From an uncultured Actinomycetes bacterium (lineage in GTDB: Bacteria > Actinomycetota > Acidimicrobiia > Acidimicrobiales > Acidimicrobilacustridaceae): a stretch of 64,000 nt of DNA. A program made the position numbers and the translations under genes. Positions 52,386-60,829 of the stretch are shown here, in pieces; within the stretch, counting starts at the first letter, position 1; each line of letters starts with the position of its first letter. The stretch lies in NCBI GenBank assembly GCA_937927725.1, contig CALBSE010000011.1, forward strand, positions 1 to 64,000. Direction: 5' to 3'. The notes below the pieces were generated by a model, which saw only the letters and a program-made list of their open reading frames with translations, had not been told where the DNA came from and made no database searches.

Positions 52386-52748
52386 TCAACCAGCCTGTTC
52401 TGGACGCACACGAACATCGATCGCGTCGATCGCGCCTTGGCCAAGCTCTGCTCGAAGTCGATCGATCAAATCGTGTTCGAGAAATCGCAACTGCGTTGCC
52501 CACGCTGGATCGGAAACGGCGACAACGAGGGTCGTCCCTTTCATTGCAACCGGACGACTCTGTGCAGCAACAGCGTCACCAACCAGTTCGGGCCAACGGC
52601 CAAAAATTCCGGTAGTGACATCGGCAGATGGTCCACCGAGATGACGCACGATGCGATCAAGGCTTGCGTGCATCGACACGGGATCGCCCATTGAAGCGTC
52701 AGGCAGCGGTTCCCATGGCATTGGTGCAGTGTAGGGATTCGGCATCAA
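52386..52748 (-). CDS. dciA: DciA-like (DUF721) replicative helicase loader
   Basis: A 120-residue protein of the DUF721/DciA family, which loads the DnaB helicase at oriC. The core LDRIVRHLGGPSADVTTGIFGRWPELVGDAVAAQSRPVAMKGTTLVVAVSDPAWATQLRFLE is the family pattern. It sits between recF and gyrB, its usual actinobacterial place. No DnaC-like loader is seen in the window. Confidence 0.88.
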   Translation of the reverse strand: MMPNPYTAPMPWEPLPDASMGDPVSMHASLDRIVRHLGGPSADVTTGIFGRWPELVGDAVAAQSRPVAMKGTTLVVAVSDPAWATQLRFLEHDLIDRLRAELGQGAIDAIDVRVRPEQAG

Positions 52749-52783
52749 AACACGCCGGAACAGTGACGCGGCAGTTGTCGTTG

Positions 52784-53863
52784 CTACTCCGGTCGAATTG
52801 TTGCGTTCGAAACACGCAGCACCAACTCTGGAGAGGCTCCCGGCGGCAAACCAGCTGCGCTCGAAAGCACGGTTTGGCCTGGGGGTAAATGCTCGAGAAG
52901 TGCGGCGCTTCGGTCGGGGTCGAGTTCGGAGAACACGTCGTCGAGCAACAAAATCGGCGAGGACCCAGTTGCGTCGGTAACGACACGGTGGGCAGCGAGG
53001 CGCAATGCCAATGCAAGTGATCGTTGCTCGCCTTGAGACGCGTGTGTCCGCGACGGCAACTGATCGAGGTGTAGTACGAGATCATCTCGGTGCGGGCCAA
53101 CTAGCGAAACACCGCGGCGAAGTTCGTCGCGCCGCGCTGCCTCGAGCGCTGAGGCCAAACCTTCAACCCGCCATGGAGCGTCGTACGAAACGCTTACGGG
53201 AACAGGACGACCTGCAACTTGTGAATAGGCAAGGTCGAGTGCAGGACCGAGTTCTTGAACCAGTTCGTCCCGTGCATTCGCGAGCGCTTCGCCAGTTTCG
53301 ACCAACTTCGCATCCCACACCATGAGCGTTGCTTCGACCTCAGGACTCAAACGCCCGCCACTTTGTTTTAGCAAGGCATTTCGTTGTCGGAGGATTCGGT
53401 CGAGGTCGGAGCGCAACGAATCAAAAGCGGGCCGGCGGGCAACCAACGCATCGTCGAGGTAGCGGCGTCGTTCGGCGGGACCACCCTTGACCAGCTCAAG
53501 GTCGTCGGGAGCGAACACTGAAACGCGGAGCGCGCCAAGGAGGTCGCGTGTTCGTGCCAATTTCTGCTTGTTTACCTGGACGCGCCCGCGCCCAGTGGAC
53601 GCGATCTCTGCCTCGATAAGAAGTTGACGGCCTTCGCGTTCGCCTTCTGCCCGGACGATCGCCGAGGATGCTCCCGCTCGGACTAACGCATCGTTCGGCG
53701 CACCGCGGAACGACGAAAGGGTCGCGAGATAGCCGATGGCTTCCATAACGTTGGTTTTTCCTTCGCCATTTTGGCCAAGCAGTGCAGTGAGCCCGGGTGC
53801 AAAGGCAATATCCGCGCTGGCATAAGACCGAAAGTCGGTGAGCCAGAGACGAGCGAGACGCAC
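52784..53863 (-). CDS. recF: RecF, gap-repair protein
   Basis: A 359-residue SMC-like ATPase that helps load RecA at ssDNA gaps. Walker A is GQNGEGKTNVMEAIGYLATL, the signature region is ASQGEQRSLALALRLAAHR, and Walker B is PILLLDDVFSELDPDR. The start is a GTG at 53863, 1 nt after the dnaN stop, so it is co-translated with dnaN. The order dnaN-recF-dciA-gyrB is the standard actinobacterial one. Confidence 0.97.
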   Translation of the reverse strand: MRLARLWLTDFRSYASADIAFAPGLTALLGQNGEGKTNVMEAIGYLATLSSFRGAPNDALVRAGASSAIVRAEGEREGRQLLIEAEIASTGRGRVQVNKQKLARTRDLLGALRVSVFAPDDLELVKGGPAERRRYLDDALVARRPAFDSLRSDLDRILRQRNALLKQSGGRLSPEVEATLMVWDAKLVETGEALANARDELVQELGPALDLAYSQVAGRPVPVSVSYDAPWRVEGLASALEAARRDELRRGVSLVGPHRDDLVLHLDQLPSRTHASQGEQRSLALALRLAAHRVVTDATGSSPILLLDDVFSELDPDRSAALLEHLPPGQTVLSSAAGLPPGASPELVLRVSNATIRPE

Positions 53864-53864
53864 G

Positions 53865-54965
53865 TCAGTTTCGGATCGGCATCAACAAGTACAAGAAATC
53901 TTCGCTCTCGTTGCCGCGGATAAGTACCGGACTTGTTGGTCGCGCAATTTCGATCGTGATTTCGTCAGAAGGTGCAGCTTCAATGCCGGCCCGGAGATAT
54001 TCGGGGTTGAACGAGATTTCGAGTTCTTCGCCAACGTGACGAGCATCAATGACCTCGTCCGCCTTACCAACATCGAAACTTTCTGCGATGAGTTCCACAG
54101 AATCGTTCTTGATGTCGAGACGAATCTTGGTGTTTTCCTTCGAAAGCAACCCAACTCGTTTCAGTGCTTCGAGGAACGTTTCGCGTTCGATCGTGAGTCG
54201 GTTCGGATGCGAATCGGCCGACTTCGGAAGGAGATTTTCGTAGTCGGGGAAACTTCCATCGAGAAGTTGGCTCACAAGACGGACGCCATCGACCTCAAAC
54301 GAAACGTGACGTTCAGCGAGGCGAATCGTGACGTTCTCAGCGGTCGTGAGAAGTCGGTTGAGTTCTTTCAGTGCTGACGAAGGAACCAGAACCTTCTGAC
54401 CTTCGGTAAGAATCGATGTGCCTGGAAGGTCACGGATGGCCAAGCGGTATGTATCGGTCGCGACTAAACGAATACCCGTTCCGTGAGCGGCGATCGAAAC
54501 ACCCGTGAGTTCAAACTTGCGGGACTCGTCAGTGCTCGCAGCAGACACCACCTGCGAGATGGCATCGCGTAGAAGTGCGGCGTCGATCGTGACCGCAGAT
54601 TCGGGGGTTTCGGGCATTGGCGGGTAATCAACCGCAATGGTCTTCACTGCGAACTGCGAACGCCCGGATCCGATGCGAACCTCGTTGTCGTCGGCCTCGA
54701 AGGTGACCGCTCCTTCAGGGAGATTGCGAACAATCTCGGTGAGAAGTTTTGAAGGGACCAAAACAGTGCCATCGCGAGAACCAGAGACAGAAGCGGTTGC
54801 AATGATCGTGAGATCGAGATCACTTCCGGTGACCTGAAGTTGATCGCCAACCAACACGAGGTTGAGACCCAGAAGGGCCTGGCGACCTGAGCTGCGTGTC
54901 GTGACACCACGAGACGCTACGGAGATGGCTTCGACGAGTGGATCTCGCTCACAACGGAACTTCAC
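53865..54965 (-). CDS. dnaN: DnaN, DNA polymerase III sliding clamp
   Basis: A 366-residue beta clamp made of three similar domains that close a ring around DNA. Family features include MKFRCERDPLVEAISVASRGV at the start, ITGSDLDLTI-like strands, YPPMPETP, and the end DFLYLLMPIRN. The start is a GTG at 54965. The gene follows oriC, which separates it from dnaA by 319 nt, and leads into recF. Confidence 0.98.
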   Translation of the reverse strand: MKFRCERDPLVEAISVASRGVTTRSSGRQALLGLNLVLVGDQLQVTGSDLDLTIIATASVSGSRDGTVLVPSKLLTEIVRNLPEGAVTFEADDNEVRIGSGRSQFAVKTIAVDYPPMPETPESAVTIDAALLRDAISQVVSAASTDESRKFELTGVSIAAHGTGIRLVATDTYRLAIRDLPGTSILTEGQKVLVPSSALKELNRLLTTAENVTIRLAERHVSFEVDGVRLVSQLLDGSFPDYENLLPKSADSHPNRLTIERETFLEALKRVGLLSKENTKIRLDIKNDSVELIAESFDVGKADEVIDARHVGEELEISFNPEYLRAGIEAAPSDEITIEIARPTSPVLIRGNESEDFLYLLMPIRN

Positions 54966-55284
54966 GTCGGCTCACTTTCCTGACAGATGGTCTTGCTTGT
55001 TGTAGTTGTAAAAAAGAATGAGAAATTGGTAGTAGTTGTAATAAGGGTTGTGGATTGTGGACAACGCGGCATAGTTCCAGCGTGATGCTGTTTTTGTTGT
55101 CCCTGTGTCATCCACAGTGATCCACAGTTTGAACGGTGGGAGTGACAGCGCGGGGGATCACCCACAAGTCGTCCACTTTTCATGCAGTACCGCGCGCGCC
55201 GTGGTCCACCGGGTTGTCCACCGCGCGAGCGTTCGAAACTGCGCGCGGACGTTCGGCTCAAGTGGTGGTTGAGGGTCACGGGCG
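54966..55284. other. oriC, chromosome replication origin (dnaA-dnaN gap)
   Basis: A 319-nt non-coding region holding several DnaA boxes and an AT-rich stretch. Boxes in the reverse direction are TGTGGACAA at 55056-55064 (perfect TTGTCCACA) and TGTGGATTG at 55049. Forward boxes are TCATCCACA at 55108, TGATCCACA at 55118, TCACCCACA at 55158 and TTGTCCACC at 55214. AT-rich DNA at about 54996-55047 adjoins the first boxes and should be the unwinding element. No gene fits here. Confidence 0.9.
55030..55047. promoter_or_regulatory. DnaA-trio unwinding element next to the first oriC boxes
   Basis: Read 3' to 5' on this strand from the box side, the bases are GGG, then AAT, AAT, GTT, GAT, GAT. Four of five match the DnaA-trio rule (G/A, A, T/A), with a GC clamp between trio and box. 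This matches the basal origin-unwinding system described in Bacillus. Confidence 0.65.
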
Positions 55285-56739
55285 TCAGCTGTTTCTGATT
55301 CGCTGGGTGAGCTCAGTGACCTGGTCATAAATCTGGCGGCGCTCTTTCATAAGGCCGCTGATTTTCTCGACCGCGTGAATCACCGTGGTGTGATCACGGC
55401 CGCCGAACTCTCGGGCTATGGCTGGATAACTGAGGTCGGTCATCTCTCGCATGACGTACATGCCGATCTGCCGAGCGGTGACCAATGGTCGACGGCGGCT
55501 TTGCCCGCGAATTTCATCGATTGTGAAATCAAACATTTCCGAGGTCTTCTCGAGAATGAGCGCCGGTGTAATAGGACGAGGTTGGGTGTTGGTGAGGATG
55601 TCACTGAGGACTCCCTCGGCCAACTCCACCGTGAGCGGGTTCCCCGTGAGGCTGGCAAACGCGCAGACACGAATGAGGGCGCCTTCGAGTTCACGGATGT
55701 TGTTCGTGATATTCGAGGCAATGAACTCGAGGACGTCGGCTGGCGGAGCGATGGGTTCGCGCTCGGCCTTCTTGCGAAGAATTGCGAGGCGGGTCTCGAG
55801 TTCCGGTGGGTTGATCTCAGTGATGAGGCCCATCTTGAAACGGCTCCGGAGCCGATCTTCGAGAGTAGAAATGGCATCTGGCGGGCGATCGGAGGAAAGC
55901 ACGATCTGCGCGTTGGCCTGGTAAAGCGATTCGAACGTGTGGAAAAGCTCCTCTTGGAGACCTTCCTTGCCTTCGATGATCTGAATATCGTCGAGGAGGA
56001 GCACATCGATTTCTCGGTAGCGCTTTTTGAACTCCGGCATCGTGTTCTGGCGAATCGCGTCGACGTATTGATTGAGGAATTGCTCGGTCGAGACGTAACG
56101 AACCTGATGGCCCGGGTAGATCTCGCGGACGTAATTGGCGATGGCTTGGAGAAGGTGGGTTTTGCCCAGCCCTGCGTCGCCATAGATAAAGAGTGGGTTG
56201 TAGGACTTCGCCGGAGTCTCGGCCACGCTGAGGGCGGCGGCGTGGGCGAAGCGATTTGAGGTGCCGGTGACGAATGCGTCGAAGGTGTAGCGAGGATTGA
56301 CGGGTAACCCCAGTTCCTGCTCCGGCGCCAGGGTTGTCCCCAGATTCGCAGGAGTTTTCAACAGATTCTGGGAATCAGTAGGGAAATCTGTGGAATTCTC
56401 TGTGGAAGGGCTTGGGGAGAAGTTGGCAGAGGCGGGGGCGACGTCGGTCTGAACCTCGATAGAGAGACGGACACCACTTTGCCCAATATCGGCGAGCGCG
56501 CCATTAACCAGGGTGAAGTAGCGGGTTTCGATCCGCTCCTTCACCACAGAACTGGGCACAGCGACCGAAAGCGTTGTCCCGTCGAGACCGAGGGGGGTCA
56601 CCATTGAAAACGTCGTGAGCCACACGGCCTCGGACACCTGCTCGCGCAGCGCGACCGTGCACGTCGTCCACAACTGTTCGGCTTGGTCCACCTGCACGAC
56701 GGCCCCTGACAATGGGTTTGGTTCCACAACAACGTCCAC
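55285..56739 (-). CDS. dnaA: DnaA, replication initiator
   Basis: A protein of about 484 residues that opens oriC. Domain I includes LWTTCTVALREQVSEAVWLTTF. The AAA+ domain has Walker A GDAGLGKTHLL, Walker B VLLLDDIQI and a sensor RLRSRFKMGLI. Domain IV ends with the DnaA-box reader FGGRDHTTVIHAVEKI. The start is uncertain: GTG at 56739 or 56727 gives a normal length, and neither has a clear ribosome site. The open frame continues to 56931 without family support. DnaA-box-like sites overlap the start, which suggests autoregulation. Confidence 0.96.
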   Translation of the reverse strand: MDVVVEPNPLSGAVVQVDQAEQLWTTCTVALREQVSEAVWLTTFSMVTPLGLDGTTLSVAVPSSVVKERIETRYFTLVNGALADIGQSGVRLSIEVQTDVAPASANFSPSPSTENSTDFPTDSQNLLKTPANLGTTLAPEQELGLPVNPRYTFDAFVTGTSNRFAHAAALSVAETPAKSYNPLFIYGDAGLGKTHLLQAIANYVREIYPGHQVRYVSTEQFLNQYVDAIRQNTMPEFKKRYREIDVLLLDDIQIIEGKEGLQEELFHTFESLYQANAQIVLSSDRPPDAISTLEDRLRSRFKMGLITEINPPELETRLAILRKKAEREPIAPPADVLEFIASNITNNIRELEGALIRVCAFASLTGNPLTVELAEGVLSDILTNTQPRPITPALILEKTSEMFDFTIDEIRGQSRRRPLVTARQIGMYVMREMTDLSYPAIAREFGGRDHTTVIHAVEKISGLMKERRQIYDQVTELTQRIRNS

Positions 56740-57027
56740 ACTTGTGGAAAACCCGACGTCTGTCCACACGGAGTGGTCCGCCTCAGTTCTGCACAGGTAT
56801 GCCCCGCTCACGAGCGCCGCTACCGAGGCCCTGTGGACGGGCGGAGGACGGTAGCACCTCACTGATGTTGCTGCATCCGGCCTCCACCCTCTAGCGTTGT
56901 CACCCGAACAGGTGTCGGGCTCCTTGCGCACGCGTCAGGCCGGGCCCGTTTCCACACCACAACCGTTGTCTATTGAAGCAACGATCTGTGGACCCCTTCT
57001 GGGTTCATCAGGTCGCGGAGGCCCCTC
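56740..57027. promoter_or_regulatory. dnaA-rpmH divergent intergenic region with DnaA-box-like sites
   Basis: About 290 nt between dnaA and rpmH. CTGTCCACA (56760), TTTTCCACA (reverse, 56743-56751) and GTTTCCACA (near 56948) are one or two mismatches from a DnaA box, so DnaA probably regulates its own promoter. No further gene is supported; the long frame reading back from dnaA lacks family support. No clear -10 element for rpmH was identified. Confidence 0.5.
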
Positions 57028-57162
57028 GTGAAGCGTACTTTTCAGCCCAATAACCGCCGCCGAGCGAAGAAGCATGGCTTCCGTTCCCGCATGTCCACTC
57101 GCGCTGGACGCAACGTTCTGCGGTCGCGCCGGCTCAAGGGCCGTCGACGTCTGTCGGCCTGA
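57028..57162 (+). CDS. rpmH: RpmH, 50S ribosomal protein L34
   Basis: A 44-residue, very basic ribosomal protein: KRTFQPNNRRRAKKHGFRSRMSTRAGRNVLRSRRLKGRRRLSA is the L34 family pattern at normal length. It starts with GTG at 57028 and ends at 57162. It opens the rightward operon. Its stop overlaps the likely rnpA start (CTGA). It is too short to appear among long open frames. Confidence 0.97.
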   Translation: MKRTFQPNNRRRAKKHGFRSRMSTRAGRNVLRSRRLKGRRRLSA

Positions 57163-57512
57163 TCTGGCGAGTACGTGACCGCCGCACGTTCCAAGAACTG
57201 CGGCGTCGCGGCCGTCGGGTCCGTAGTGGCACCGTGTCGGTGACCATGTTGGCTCCATCACCATTAACCGGCGACGAGCCGCCGCGCGTCGCGTTCGCAG
57301 TGTCCCGCAAGGTCGGAACTGCGGTGGTTCGGAATCGTCTTCGCCGCCAAATACGCGCCTATTTGGGCGAGATCCGCGCGGGAGATTCCACCAGATTTCC
57401 CTCAGGTGCTTGGCTTTTTGCGATCCAGCCCAGTGCCGCCGATGCAAGTCGTGAGGACCTGTTGCGAGATGTGGACAGCTGTCTCGATCGACTTGTAGGT
57501 ACGTCCCGATGA
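57159..57512 (+). CDS. rnpA: RnpA, ribonuclease P protein (probable CTG start)
   Basis: A 117-residue basic protein that helps RNase P RNA bind pre-tRNA. The family core is VRDRRTFQELRRRGRRVRSG, FAVSRKVGTAVVRNRLRRQIR (the RNR motif) and DVDSCLDRLV. The first usual start in frame is GTG at 57234, but this would remove the conserved N-terminal strand VRDRRTFQEL. The frame is open upstream with no ATG, GTG or TTG. The only fitting start is the CTG at 57159, which overlaps the rpmH stop as CTGA. Confidence 0.8.
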   Translation: MIWRVRDRRTFQELRRRGRRVRSGTVSVTMLAPSPLTGDEPPRVAFAVSRKVGTAVVRNRLRRQIRAYLGEIRAGDSTRFPSGAWLFAIQPSAADASREDLLRDVDSCLDRLVGTSR

Positions 57513-57799
57513 GCACAGCGTGTCGGCACGATCACGATTCTTTGCCGGCATCTGACCCGGCGCGTCGCCTTTCCATTCCTGCGCGTCTGACGACATGGTG
57601 TGTGCGCGGCTATCAATGGTTGTTTGCCGGCAGGGTTTCTCCCTGCCGTTATGTCCCCTCCTGTTCGTCCTACGCCCTTGAAGCATTCGAGGTGCATGGG
57701 TTCGTGCGGGGCTCCTGGTTGTCGATTCGACGACTGGGCCGGTGCCATCCTTGGGGTGGATCCGGATGGGATCCCGTTCCCGATAGGAAGGCCGCCTAG
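57509..57799 (+). CDS. yidD: YidD, membrane-insertion efficiency factor
   Basis: A 96-residue protein with a hydrophobic N-terminal half and the YidD signature VRGYQWLFAGRVSPCRYVPSCSSYALEAFEVHGFVRGSW, including the conserved Cys pair. The last part is GGSGWDPVPDRK. It overlaps rnpA by 4 nt (ATGA) and precedes yidC by 3 nt. It is thought to help YidC insert proteins. Confidence 0.92.
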   Translation: MSTACRHDHDSLPASDPARRLSIPARLTTWCVRGYQWLFAGRVSPCRYVPSCSSYALEAFEVHGFVRGSWLSIRRLGRCHPWGGSGWDPVPDRKAA

Positions 57800-57802
57800 T
57801 CA

Positions 57803-58984
57803 ATGGAAGCGTTTTTTAAAGCCTTCGCGTCAGTGTTGGCGTTCTTCTACGACATCACCGGGAACTACGCCGTTGCCATCATCCTGCTGACGCTGGTCGT
57901 GATGATCATCGTTACGCCGCTGACCCTCAAGGGCACGCGCTCGATGATGGTGATGCAGCAACTCCAGCCGGAAATGAAGAAGATTCAGACCCGGTACAAA
58001 GACGATCGACAGAAGCTCAACGAAGAACTTCTGAAGTTTTATAAGGAAAACAGCATTAATCCACTTGGTGGCTGTTTGCCCCTGTTGGTCCAGATGCCCG
58101 TTTTCCTCGTGCTGTACCAGGTGCTTCGGGGCCTCACGCGTCGAGTAAGCGACCTGGGTGCAGATGTTGGTTGGGTCGCGAACCAGTTCGGTCTCGGAAA
58201 CACCCCAACGAAAGCGCCATCATTCGAACGTGTGTTCGATCCCGCATGGATCAACCCGTCGACGAAGATGTACCAAAACCTCTCAACCTCCTACCAGATG
58301 GAGGCCTTTGGCCTTGATCTTTCGGAGAGTGCGAGCAAAGCAATGCAGCAGGGCATCGGACATGCACTGCCGTTCTTCGTTCTGATCGCGATTGTGGCCG
58401 TGAGTGGCTTTATTCAGCAGCGACAGATGCAGGGACGTAACCCCGGAGCGCAGACCAATAACCAGCAACAGATGATCATGAAGATCATGCCGTTCTTCTT
58501 GCCGGTGATTTCGTTTGGATTGCCCGCCGGTCTTGTCCTTTACTTCGCGGTGTCAAACCTCTACCGAATCGGTCAGCAGGCGTTTATCTCGAAGAGCATC
58601 TACGGCGTTAGTGCCCCCGATGGCACCAAGTCCTGGAAGCATCTCTTTGGTTTCGGTGTGCAGCCCAAGGCCGCCCCGAAGGCCAAGAAGTCAGGGTCGA
58701 AGTCGATCAGCGCAACCTCACGCCCGGCAAAGAATGCCGGAGCTAAGGGCGGCGCCGCGAAGAACTCGACCAAGGCACCAGCCAAGGCTGGCGCCTCCAA
58801 GGGCGGCCGGACCACCGGTCGCACCACCACCAGTTCCCGAGACACCAAGGGCAGCGATTCTTCCAAGGGACCCGATAAGGGTTCGGATCGCGCAACGTCG
58901 ACACCGTCGACCCCCTCGTCCGACGCCGGCGATGCATCACCGTCGCAGCCGTTGCAGCCTCGGGTGCGCAAAAAGAAGAGGTAA
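57803..58984 (+). CDS. yidC: YidC/Oxa1-type membrane protein insertase
   Basis: A 393-residue insertase of the short actinobacterial type, lacking the large periplasmic domain of proteobacterial YidC. Core helices include VAIILLTLVVMIIVTPLTLKG, LPLLVQMPVFLVLYQVLRGL and ALPFFVLIAIVAVSGFIQQ, and PFFLPVISFGLPAGLVLYFAVSNLYRIGQQ. The last 120 residues are a Lys/Ala/Ser/Pro-rich cytosolic tail, which probably binds ribosomes. It is co-transcribed with rnpA and yidD. Confidence 0.96.
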   Translation: MEAFFKAFASVLAFFYDITGNYAVAIILLTLVVMIIVTPLTLKGTRSMMVMQQLQPEMKKIQTRYKDDRQKLNEELLKFYKENSINPLGGCLPLLVQMPVFLVLYQVLRGLTRRVSDLGADVGWVANQFGLGNTPTKAPSFERVFDPAWINPSTKMYQNLSTSYQMEAFGLDLSESASKAMQQGIGHALPFFVLIAIVAVSGFIQQRQMQGRNPGAQTNNQQQMIMKIMPFFLPVISFGLPAGLVLYFAVSNLYRIGQQAFISKSIYGVSAPDGTKSWKHLFGFGVQPKAAPKAKKSGSKSISATSRPAKNAGAKGGAAKNSTKAPAKAGASKGGRTTGRTTTSSRDTKGSDSSKGPDKGSDRATSTPSTPSSDAGDASPSQPLQPRVRKKKR

Positions 58985-58990
58985 CACCAC

Positions 58991-59842
58991 ATGGAGTGGG
59001 TGGAAATCACTGGCCGCACCGTTGAAGAAGCGAAAGACGCGGCACTTGATCAACTGGGCGTCGACACTGTCGATGCTGAATTTGAAATCCTCGAAGAACC
59101 CTCTCGAGGTCTCTTTGGGAAAATGAAGGGCCAAGCTCGAGTTCGCGCTCGTATTGCTCCGACCAGTCCCCGACCGAAGGTCGAACGACGCGATCGTCGG
59201 AAGAAGGGCAGTGGCAACGGTGGCGGACGCAAGCAGTCGCAGCGTCCCGCAACCCCAGCCACTGATGCAGCACCGGCAGCACCAGCATCCAATGGCAAAC
59301 GCCCTGACCGCCACCGTGGTGGTCAGAAGGCTGCGCCCACCGAGAAGGAAAACACCACCGTGACTGACACTGTTGACGTCGATCTGGCCGAGCACACCCG
59401 CATCGTCACCGAGTTCCTTGATGGTCTCGTCGATGCCTTTGATCTGGAAGGCCGCGTCGAAGCGGTGTCGATTGATGACGAGACCAGCGAAGTTCGCGTC
59501 GAAGGTCGTGATCTCGGAATCCTGGTCGGACCGAAGGGAAACACCCTTGCGGCGATCCAGGAACTTTCCCGCACGGTGATCCACCGCAAGGTGTCTGGCA
59601 CTGCTGCTGGCCGAGTTCGCCTCGACGTGGCGGGCTACCGCCAGCGCCGCCGTGAGGCCCTCGAGCGCTTCACTCAGGGCGTGGCCGAGGAAGTTCGTTC
59701 CTCTGGCATCCAGAAGGCTCTCGAGCCCATGGGATCAGCCGACCGCAAAGTCGTGCACGATACCGTTAATGCGCTCGATGGCGTGTCGACCATTTCTGAA
59801 GGCGATGAGCCCCGTCGCCGTGTGGTGATCATTCCTTCCTGA
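58991..59842 (+). CDS. jag: Jag/KhpB-type RNA-binding protein (KH and R3H)
   Basis: A 283-residue protein. Jag_N is at the start (VEITGRTVEEAKDAALDQLGVD), ending RGLFGKMKGQARVRARI. A basic, Ala/Pro-rich linker of about 70 residues follows. The KH domain contains LGILVGPKGNTLAAIQELSRTVIHRK, and the R3H domain is RRREALERFTQGVAEEV...RKVVHDTVN. It starts 6 nt after yidC. KhpB-type proteins regulate cell elongation and mRNA stability. Confidence 0.94.
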   Translation: MEWVEITGRTVEEAKDAALDQLGVDTVDAEFEILEEPSRGLFGKMKGQARVRARIAPTSPRPKVERRDRRKKGSGNGGGRKQSQRPATPATDAAPAAPASNGKRPDRHRGGQKAAPTEKENTTVTDTVDVDLAEHTRIVTEFLDGLVDAFDLEGRVEAVSIDDETSEVRVEGRDLGILVGPKGNTLAAIQELSRTVIHRKVSGTAAGRVRLDVAGYRQRRREALERFTQGVAEEVRSSGIQKALEPMGSADRKVVHDTVNALDGVSTISEGDEPRRRVVIIPS

Positions 59843-59862
59843 TCACCACCATCGTTTGTTCG

Positions 59863-59897
59863 AATGGCCCCGCCTTGTGCGGGGCCATTGTTGTTTT
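59863..59897 (+). terminator. Rho-independent terminator after jag
   Basis: AATGGCCCCGC and GCGGGGCCATT form a perfect 11-bp GC-rich stem with a CTTGT loop, followed by TGTTGTTTTT. It ends the rpmH-jag operon, so rsmG needs its own promoter. Confidence 0.9.
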
Positions 59898-59963
59898 TGG
59901 TCCCGGGGGAGACCTGCGGGCCTCATGCCTGACACCCCCAGGTGAGGATGCGACAATGACTGG

Positions 59964-60575
59964 GTGCAACCCTCTCCCCCATTGCTTGAGGTCCTTGAAC
60001 GAGCTCGTCGCCTTGGCGTTCTGGGTCCCGGTCCCGTTCTCGACCATGTCGACCACGCGGAAGGGTTCATTTCTTCGATCGCCGAGCTTCCCGATGGCTC
60101 GATGCTCATCGACTTGGGCTCGGGCGGCGGTGTCCCTGGGTTAGTGATTGCCGAGGCTCGACCCGACCTCAGGGTCGTGCTGCTTGATTCGCTTGAACGG
60201 CGGGTAGCGCTGCTGGCGGAGGCGGTTGTGGCCATGGGGTGGCAGGGACGGGTCGTGGCGGAACTCGCCCGAGCCGAGGACACTGGTCGATCTGCCTTGT
60301 GGCGGGGTCAGGCTGACGCGGTGACCGCCCGATCTTTTGGTCCCCCGGCGACGGTCGCGGAATGTGCTGCTCCGCTGTTGCGGGTCGACGGGATCCTCGT
60401 TGTGAGTGAGCCGCCGGAAGAAACTGACCGTTGGCCTACCGACGGCTTGGCACCGCTTGGATTGGTTGATGAGGGAGTTCCGGCGCCAGGTATGCGGCGT
60501 CTTCGCCAAGCCACTTTGTGCCCCGAGGCCTACCCTCGCCGCGTCGGGATGCCCGCGAAGCGACCATTGTTCTGA
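59964..60575 (+). CDS. rsmG: RsmG, 16S rRNA m7G527 methyltransferase
   Basis: A 203-residue AdoMet methyltransferase of the GidB/RsmG family. The AdoMet motif is LIDLGSGGGVPGLVIAEARPDLRVVLLDS, followed by ERRVALLAEAV and a VTARSFGPPATVAECAAPLL segment. The start is GTG at 59964; GACAAT lies 6 nt upstream and could serve a leaderless transcript. The position between jag and parA is standard. Confidence 0.9.
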   Translation: MQPSPPLLEVLERARRLGVLGPGPVLDHVDHAEGFISSIAELPDGSMLIDLGSGGGVPGLVIAEARPDLRVVLLDSLERRVALLAEAVVAMGWQGRVVAELARAEDTGRSALWRGQADAVTARSFGPPATVAECAAPLLRVDGILVVSEPPEETDRWPTDGLAPLGLVDEGVPAPGMRRLRQATLCPEAYPRRVGMPAKRPLF

Positions 60576-60595
60576 CTCCCCCGCCGGGCCGGTTG

Positions 60596-60611
60596 TGTTT
60601 CACGTGAAACG
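60596..60611. promoter_or_regulatory. parS site 1
   Basis: TGTTTCACGTGAAACG matches the bacterial parS consensus TGTTTCACGTGAAACA at 15 of 16 positions. ParB should load here to seed origin segregation. Confidence 0.95.
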
Positions 60612-60643
60612 GAATCGGGAAGAGTTGAGGGATGGTCTTGCGC

Positions 60644-60659
60644 TGTTTCACGTGGAACA
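60644..60659. promoter_or_regulatory. parS site 2
   Basis: TGTTTCACGTGGAACA matches the consensus at 15 of 16 positions and lies 48 bp after site 1. The pair is upstream of parA. Confidence 0.95.
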
Positions 60660-60829
60660 TCCCGGTGATGTCGATGGTCAGGAGTGGTTCGTCACGCGGA
60701 AACGACAGGTAGGCAAAGCGAGTCCTTGACCCGGACGGCCCGGGCGGGCAGGATGGCGATTGCTTCATCGCTCGCAGCGATCGTTGCCCTCCGACTGCGG
60801 TGTGTGCCGCCAAATTCGAGTTGGGACGC

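Noticed and set aside
60800..60829. Longer ParA start at GTG
   Set aside because: It adds ten residues without a ribosome site. It is not excluded but is less likely than 60830.
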